DNA from: Candidatus Krumholzibacteriia bacterium
GTDB lineage: Bacteria > Krumholzibacteriota > Krumholzibacteriia > LZORAL124-64-63
Length of the DNA stretch: 10,098 nucleotides
Assembly (NCBI GenBank): GCA_016744275.1
Contig: JADGEP010000018.1
Location: 9,205-19,302 of the forward strand
Direction of reading: 5' to 3'
The stretch's first letter is position 1. Each line of letters starts with the position of its first letter. A program made the position numbers and the translations under genes. The notes under the pieces are model-generated. The model ran no database searches, was not told the origin of the DNA, and saw only the letters and a list, made by a program, of their open reading frames with translations. Positions 7,046 to 10,098 of the stretch are shown in pieces.

Positions 7046-7133
7046 GTTCAGGTCTACAACAAGAGAGGCCCGGAAAATCCACAGGCGCAAAGCGCCGAGG
7101 ACATTCCGGGCCTCTCTTATTGTAGACCTGAAC
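7046..7133. repeat. 30-bp near-perfect inverted repeat with nested hairpin between convergent genes
   Basis: Left arm 7046-7075 (starts GTTCAGGTCTAC) and right arm 7104-7133 (ends GTAGACCTGAAC) pair over 30 bases with one mismatch, which forms a G-U or A-C pair depending on strand. The 28-base loop holds a second small stem, GGCGC (7084-7088) with GCGCC (7092-7096) around AAA. It lies 12 bases after the stop of the transglutaminase-like gene and 5 bases before the stop of the convergent gene. It could terminate both transcripts or keep them from running into each other, but it lacks a clear T-tract and is far longer than typical terminators. A non-autonomous repeat element is the alternative; no target-site duplication was seen. 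Confidence 0.8.
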
Positions 7134-7138
7134 GAACC

Positions 7139-8020
7139 CTAGGCGTAAGCCGCCGCGATGCGGTGTTCGTTGAGTCCGATCCAGAAGGCGGCGACGCCGT
7201 CGAGCATCTCGAGGCCGCCCTTGATGAATTTGCCTTCATCGAAGCCGTCTTCGAAGTAGAGCTCTTCGAGTTCATCCATCACGTGGCCCGCGTGCTGCTC
7301 TTCAATGCGGTCATGCCAGGTGAAGAAGGCCAGGGGCAGGTCTGGTTGTTCGCTCTTCTTGAAGGCTTCGAGGCCGCTGATGAGTTCTTTCCAGAATCCG
7401 GCGGCGGCCCAGTTCTCGACCGCAAAACTGGCGCCTTCGGCAATGTTGGCGTCTTCGTTGCCATAAATGGAGGACAACTGGTCGCAGAAAAAGAGAGTGG
7501 AAGGCGTGCCGTGGCGGCGTTTGCCCAGGTCGTTGAAGCCGAGGTCCAGGGTGGAGCCCAATCGCACCAGCCACTCAAAGTGAGCGGCCTTGAAGCGGAA
7601 GGTGCCGCCGTCGACGCTGCCTTCGACCGTGACGATGTCGGGGTCGCCTTCGCGATCGGTATCCTGGACGTCTTCGAGTTTGTTGCCGGGCTTGTTGAAG
7701 ATCACGCCGAGTTCATTGGCCAGGATTTCCTTGGAGGCGCGCATGCCTTCGAGGCTGGTGGCGTTGATGACCTTCATCATCTGGGCGATCAGAAAGAGAT
7801 TGGAGAAGACGGAAAACTGGACAATAAAGTGTTTGACCATTTCGCGGTCGGCTTCGCCTTTGGCGAACCATTGGGAATACTTGTTGTCGGTGATAATGGA
7901 GTGGGTCATCAGTTCACGGTTGCAGGTGTCTACGAAGCGGGAAAATCGGGAGGCTTCTTCATCGGTGATTTCGCCATTCCTGACCTTTTCCGTGATCTGG
8001 TCTGATACTTTTAGAATCAT
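7139..8020 (-). CDS. haem-oxygenase-fold iron-containing redox enzyme (probable diiron protein)
   Basis: The 293-residue, soluble, all-helical protein has no signal peptide and is probably cytoplasmic. Near its C-terminus, FFTWHDRIEEQHAGH places His236, Glu240 and His243 in an H-x3-E-x2-H pattern. This corresponds to the H-x3-D-x2-H ligands of haem-oxygenase-like diiron oxygenases such as Chlamydia CADD. Earlier candidates for the remaining ligands are Glu103 (LANELG), His147 and Glu195 or Glu202; these are tentative. The N-terminal THSIITDNKYSQWF segment and the FIVQFSVFSNLFL helix resemble the family annotated as iron-containing redox enzyme, related to TenA/PqqC-type folds. The substrate is unknown. 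The ATG at 8020 is preceded by a strong AGGAGG. It converges with the transglutaminase-like gene across the inverted repeat and diverges from the membrane protein gene. Confidence 0.72.
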   Translation of the reverse strand: MILKVSDQITEKVRNGEITDEEASRFSRFVDTCNRELMTHSIITDNKYSQWFAKGEADREMVKHFIVQFSVFSNLFLIAQMMKVINATSLEGMRASKEILANELGVIFNKPGNKLEDVQDTDREGDPDIVTVEGSVDGGTFRFKAAHFEWLVRLGSTLDLGFNDLGKRRHGTPSTLFFCDQLSSIYGNEDANIAEGASFAVENWAAAGFWKELISGLEAFKKSEQPDLPLAFFTWHDRIEEQHAGHVMDELEELYFEDGFDEGKFIKGGLEMLDGVAAFWIGLNEHRIAAAYA

Positions 8021-8025
8021 GGGAA

Positions 8026-8031
8026 CCTCCT
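8026..8031 (-). promoter_or_regulatory. Shine-Dalgarno of the haem-oxygenase-fold gene
   Basis: CCTCCT on the given strand reads AGGAGG on the minus strand, five bases before the ATG (complement of 8018-8020). It confirms this start. Confidence 0.75.
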
Positions 8032-8107
8032 CGGTGGGGGTGATCGCGATCTCGTTTCAGCTGATTCGGAAGCCGGGTTTGGGGCCGAAACGCTGTTTAG
8101 ACGGGAG

Positions 8108-8136
8108 TTGAATCCCTTACTGCATTTTTACACAAT
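8108..8136 (+). promoter_or_regulatory. weak promoter candidate for the membrane protein gene
   Basis: TTGAAT (8108-8113, four of six to -35) and CACAAT (8131-8136, four of six to -10) are exactly 17 bases apart in the most A/T-rich part of the 235-base divergent spacer. A start near 8143 would give a leader of about 113 bases. No convincing counterpart was found for the divergent minus-strand gene. Confidence 0.3.
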
Positions 8137-8255
8137 AGCAAAGATGGCCTGACGCCGCCGTTCTTTTTCTGGATTTGCAACCTGTGGTTGAATTTCTGCG
8201 TTGTGAGGCCATACTGCTTGCTAATGAGCAATTTGGCTTGGCGAAAGGCACTCTC

Positions 8256-9080
8256 GTGGCGGGAACCGGAAAAAAATGGCTGTTGGGTTGTGGACTGGGT
8301 TGCGGAATCCCGATCATCTTGTCGATTGTCCTGAGCGTGGGCGGCAGCATGATGATGATGAAGCCATTCGACCGCGCCGTTGATGCCCAGAAGAAGCTGG
8401 AAGGCTCTTACGGGGTGCGCGAAGATTTTGTACCAGCGGCCACAGGCCTGACGGCGGACCGGGTGCGGATTTTCATGGCGGTGCGGCAATCGTTGGTCCC
8501 GATGTGTGAAGAATTCGAGGAAATTGGCCGCAAGTTCGAGCGCCTCGACGACATGGACAGCGACGGCGAAGAGCCCAGCAAGGGCGAGATCTTTGGTGCG
8601 GTGGGAGACATGATGGGCGCCGCCTTTGGCATCGCCGGCAACATTGGTCGGTTCACCGAGGCCCGCAACGAGGCGCTGCTGGCCGAAGGCATGGGCCTGG
8701 GCGAGTACATCTGGATTTACACCCTGGTCTATAACAGCTGGTTGGAGTATCCCCCCAATACGGATTTCAGCGAAGAAGATGCCGGTGGAGGGTACGGGCG
8801 GTCGGACCAAAAGCTCATCCGGAAGTTGATGCGCAACCATGCGGGGGCCTTGGCTGGCGCCGGCGAGTCTGCTGCCGCTGAAGCCTGGGAAGCTGAAGCC
8901 GGATTCCTGGAGCGCCGGGATGGCTCCGGTGTGCCTTGGGTTGAAAACGATCTGCCAGAAGGTCTTGTCGCCGAGGTGGAGCCGTTCCGGGCAGACTTGG
9001 AAGAACTCTATTGCGCGGCCAGTTCCGCTTTCGAGTTTTCCCGAATGAAGAAAAAAGGCCTGTCCATCACTTCCGATTAG
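8256..9080 (+). CDS. unrecognised single-pass membrane protein with acidic helical domain
   Basis: I prefer GTG 8256, which has GAAAGG at 8243-8248 seven bases upstream and gives 274 residues; the frame is open back to a TTG at 8175, but that longer start has no visible SD and puts 27 residues before the membrane helix. The N-terminus is KKWLLGCGLGCGIPIILSIVL, a short basic start and a glycine-rich membrane helper or anchor helix with two cysteines. A methionine run (SMMMMK) follows the helix. The rest is acidic and probably helical, with an EE/DD-rich segment around residues 90-110 (RLDDMDSDGEE), a glycine-rich GAVGDMMGAAFGIAGNIGRF stretch that might be amphipathic, and an Ala/Glu-rich region (AGAGESAAAEAWEAEAGF). 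The bulk probably faces the periplasm, though topology is inferred. No catalytic motif or family was recognised. It ends 26 bases before a bidirectional terminator. Confidence 0.7.
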   Translation: MAGTGKKWLLGCGLGCGIPIILSIVLSVGGSMMMMKPFDRAVDAQKKLEGSYGVREDFVPAATGLTADRVRIFMAVRQSLVPMCEEFEEIGRKFERLDDMDSDGEEPSKGEIFGAVGDMMGAAFGIAGNIGRFTEARNEALLAEGMGLGEYIWIYTLVYNSWLEYPPNTDFSEEDAGGGYGRSDQKLIRKLMRNHAGALAGAGESAAAEAWEAEAGFLERRDGSGVPWVENDLPEGLVAEVEPFRADLEELYCAASSAFEFSRMKKKGLSITSD

Positions 9081-9106
9081 GGGGAAGCCTGCCGGGCTGA
9101 ACAATT

Positions 9107-9142
9107 AAAGAGCGCCTGCCTCCAGCGAGTCAGGCGCTCTTT
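9107..9142. terminator. bidirectional rho-independent terminator
   Basis: AAAGAGCGCCTG (9107-9118) pairs perfectly with CAGGCGCTCTTT (9131-9142) around a 12-base loop. On the plus strand the stem runs into five Ts (9140-9144). On the minus strand the left side gives CTTTAATTGT. It lies between the two converging genes that end at 9080 and 9172 and fits both. Confidence 0.85.
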
Positions 9143-9171
9143 TTGGTGATGGTCAACGCAGCGGCAAAGGA

Positions 9172-10098
9172 CTACTGCGATCCGATCCGATCGTTGAATT
9201 CCTTGATGCGCACGTCCCAGTCGGCTGCTGAATCGAAGATCTCGGTCCAGAAGTCGCGGTCCCACAGTTGGCGCAACTCTTCGACTGTGCGGCCCTGCTG
9301 CTCGACCCAAGTGAAATACTTGAAGTTGTGCAGGGTTTTGCGGTCGTGGTAGTTCAATTCGCGCAGGTAGTCGGTGGTGGTGCCAGCCAACCAGCGGGCT
9401 TGATCCACCATGGCCTGTTCACGGTTGTACGGGCCTTGGGCCGTATTCAACTCCGTGAGCCGTGAGGCATACAATTCGGCCGAATCGGTCATCGGCAGCA
9501 GGATCACATCGCGACCGTCCATCTCGTAGTGGCGGGCCGTTTTAATGGCCGATATCAGATTGCAGATGGAGGAGATGCCCAGCAGAGGCAACTGCGCCAC
9601 CAAGTCCTCGCTGATCCCAAGTTCTGCCAAATGGGACTGGCCCGCTTCTTCGTTGAACAGGCGCAGCAGGCTCATGCACTGCTCGTCGTCCACGGCACTG
9701 ACGATGTCCGTATTGCGCACGTTGTGCACCCAGGGCACGTGCTTGTCGCCGATGCCTTCGATGCGGTGGCCGCCAAAGCCACAGGAGTACAAGGTGGGGC
9801 ACTGCAGGGCCTCAACCGCGGTGATGATCACGTCGCGGTGGATGGTCTTGAGGAAATCGCCCGCGGCGATGGTCCCGGCCGATCCGGTCGAAGAGATCCA
9901 GGCCGCCAGGCGCTGGTCCGGGCCCGCCACCTGTTCGTAGATCTGCTGCACCGCTGCTCCGGTCACGTGGTAGTGCCAGATCGGATTGCCAAATTCTTCA
10001 AACTGTTGTGTCACTCCTTGCTCCATGGTAATTGTGTCAGAGTCCTGACACAACTCACCAAAAGTATGCCAGTTAGGATCATTCGGATGGCTTGTCCG
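9172..10098 (-). CDS. PLP-dependent fold-type II enzyme, cysteine-synthase-like, C-terminal part (5' end outside window)
   Basis: Read from the right edge, the frame is open without a stop for 308 residues to TAG (complement of 9172-9174), so the start lies beyond 10098; the TTG at 10053 and ATG at 10026 are internal codons. The visible part matches the second half of cysteine synthase/cystathionine beta-synthase-type enzymes: QQFEEFGNPIWHYHVTG (compare QF-x-NP-x-x-H-x-x-TG), the phosphate-loop-like STGSAGTIAAGDFLK, an AVEALQCP strand, GGHRIEGIGDKHVPW, and DIVSAVDDEQCMSLLRLFNEE. The PLP-binding lysine would lie in the missing N-terminal part. The classical GTGGT glycine loop reads STGSAGT. 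The last 95 or so residues (from about LTELNTAQGPYNREQ, rich in Trp, Tyr, Asp and Glu) are an extension absent from standard cysteine synthase. The substrate is therefore uncertain; sulfur amino-acid metabolism is a family-level guess. Confidence 0.8.
   Translation of the reverse strand, partial: RTSHPNDPNWHTFGELCQDSDTITMEQGVTQQFEEFGNPIWHYHVTGAAVQQIYEQVAGPDQRLAAWISSTGSAGTIAAGDFLKTIHRDVIITAVEALQCPTLYSCGFGGHRIEGIGDKHVPWVHNVRNTDIVSAVDDEQCMSLLRLFNEEAGQSHLAELGISEDLVAQLPLLGISSICNLISAIKTARHYEMDGRDVILLPMTDSAELYASRLTELNTAQGPYNREQAMVDQARWLAGTTTDYLRELNYHDRKTLHNFKYFTWVEQQGRTVEELRQLWDRDFWTEIFDSAADWDVRIKEFNDRIGSQ

Noticed and set aside
7163..8005. 280-codon open frame on the + strand opposite the haem-oxygenase-fold gene
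   Set aside because: It is antisense to a gene with a clear SD and family motifs, is biased to Val/Glu/Phe/Ala as expected from the complement of high-GC codons, and has no recognisable domain.
8042..8051. Perfect 10-base palindrome GATCGCGATC in the leader of the haem-oxygenase-fold gene
   Set aside because: It is a possible operator or methylation-rich site, but short GC-rich palindromes of this kind occur by chance and nothing else supports it.
8097..9104. 335-codon open frame on the - strand opposite the membrane protein gene
   Set aside because: Its composition looks like a complement shadow, and it overlaps both the spacer and the whole + strand gene, whose membrane helix, SD and terminator are coherent.
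10026..10053. TTG 10053 or ATG 10026 as the true start of the PLP enzyme
   Set aside because: The frame stays open to the window edge, and the sequence there is already the middle of a fold-type II enzyme, so the start must be further upstream.

Overview
The window comes from a Gram-negative bacterium with moderately high GC: it carries a beta-barrel outer-membrane protein end, several Sec-type signal peptides and a very large periplasmic multiheme cytochrome. The phylum cannot be named from these genes. The respiratory gene resembles electron-transfer proteins of metal-respiring and other anaerobic deltaproteobacteria-like or deep-branching bacteria, but that is inference. No mobile element, CRISPR array, tRNA or rRNA was seen.

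Region 1 (1-2345, + strand) is one tight operon: the 3' end of an outer-membrane porin-like gene, a short PstS-like periplasmic binding protein, and a membrane sensor histidine kinase whose ATP-binding N and G2 boxes are altered. No response regulator follows. A plausible reading is a solute-sensing or uptake unit.

Region 2 (2346-7033, + strand) starts with a 321-base AT-rich leader holding a good sigma70-type promoter (TTGACC-17-AATAAT). It drives a 939-residue protein with 19 CXXCH haem c sites fused to a six-helix cytochrome b domain. The haem c part is an approximately 247-residue, eight-haem unit duplicated in tandem, plus a three-haem tail. This looks like a quinone-to-periplasm electron conduit in a single polypeptide. 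Behind a strong 14-bp intercistronic hairpin comes a secreted transglutaminase-like protein with C-terminal TPRs; the visible SD moves its start to GTG 5567.

Region 3 (7046-7133) is a 30-bp near-perfect inverted repeat between convergent genes. Its loop carries a smaller hairpin.

Region 4 (7139-8020, - strand) encodes a haem-oxygenase-fold, probably diiron, redox enzyme with an H-x3-E-x2-H ligand motif. It is divergent from a 274-residue unrecognised single-pass membrane protein (8256-9080, +).

Region 5 (9107-10098) has a bidirectional terminator and then, on the - strand, the C-terminal 308 residues of a fold-type II PLP enzyme related to cysteine synthase with a distinctive C-terminal extension. 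It is cut by the right edge of the window.

The most unusual object is the 8+8+3 haem cytochrome c/b fusion and its coupling to a secreted transglutaminase-like TPR protein.
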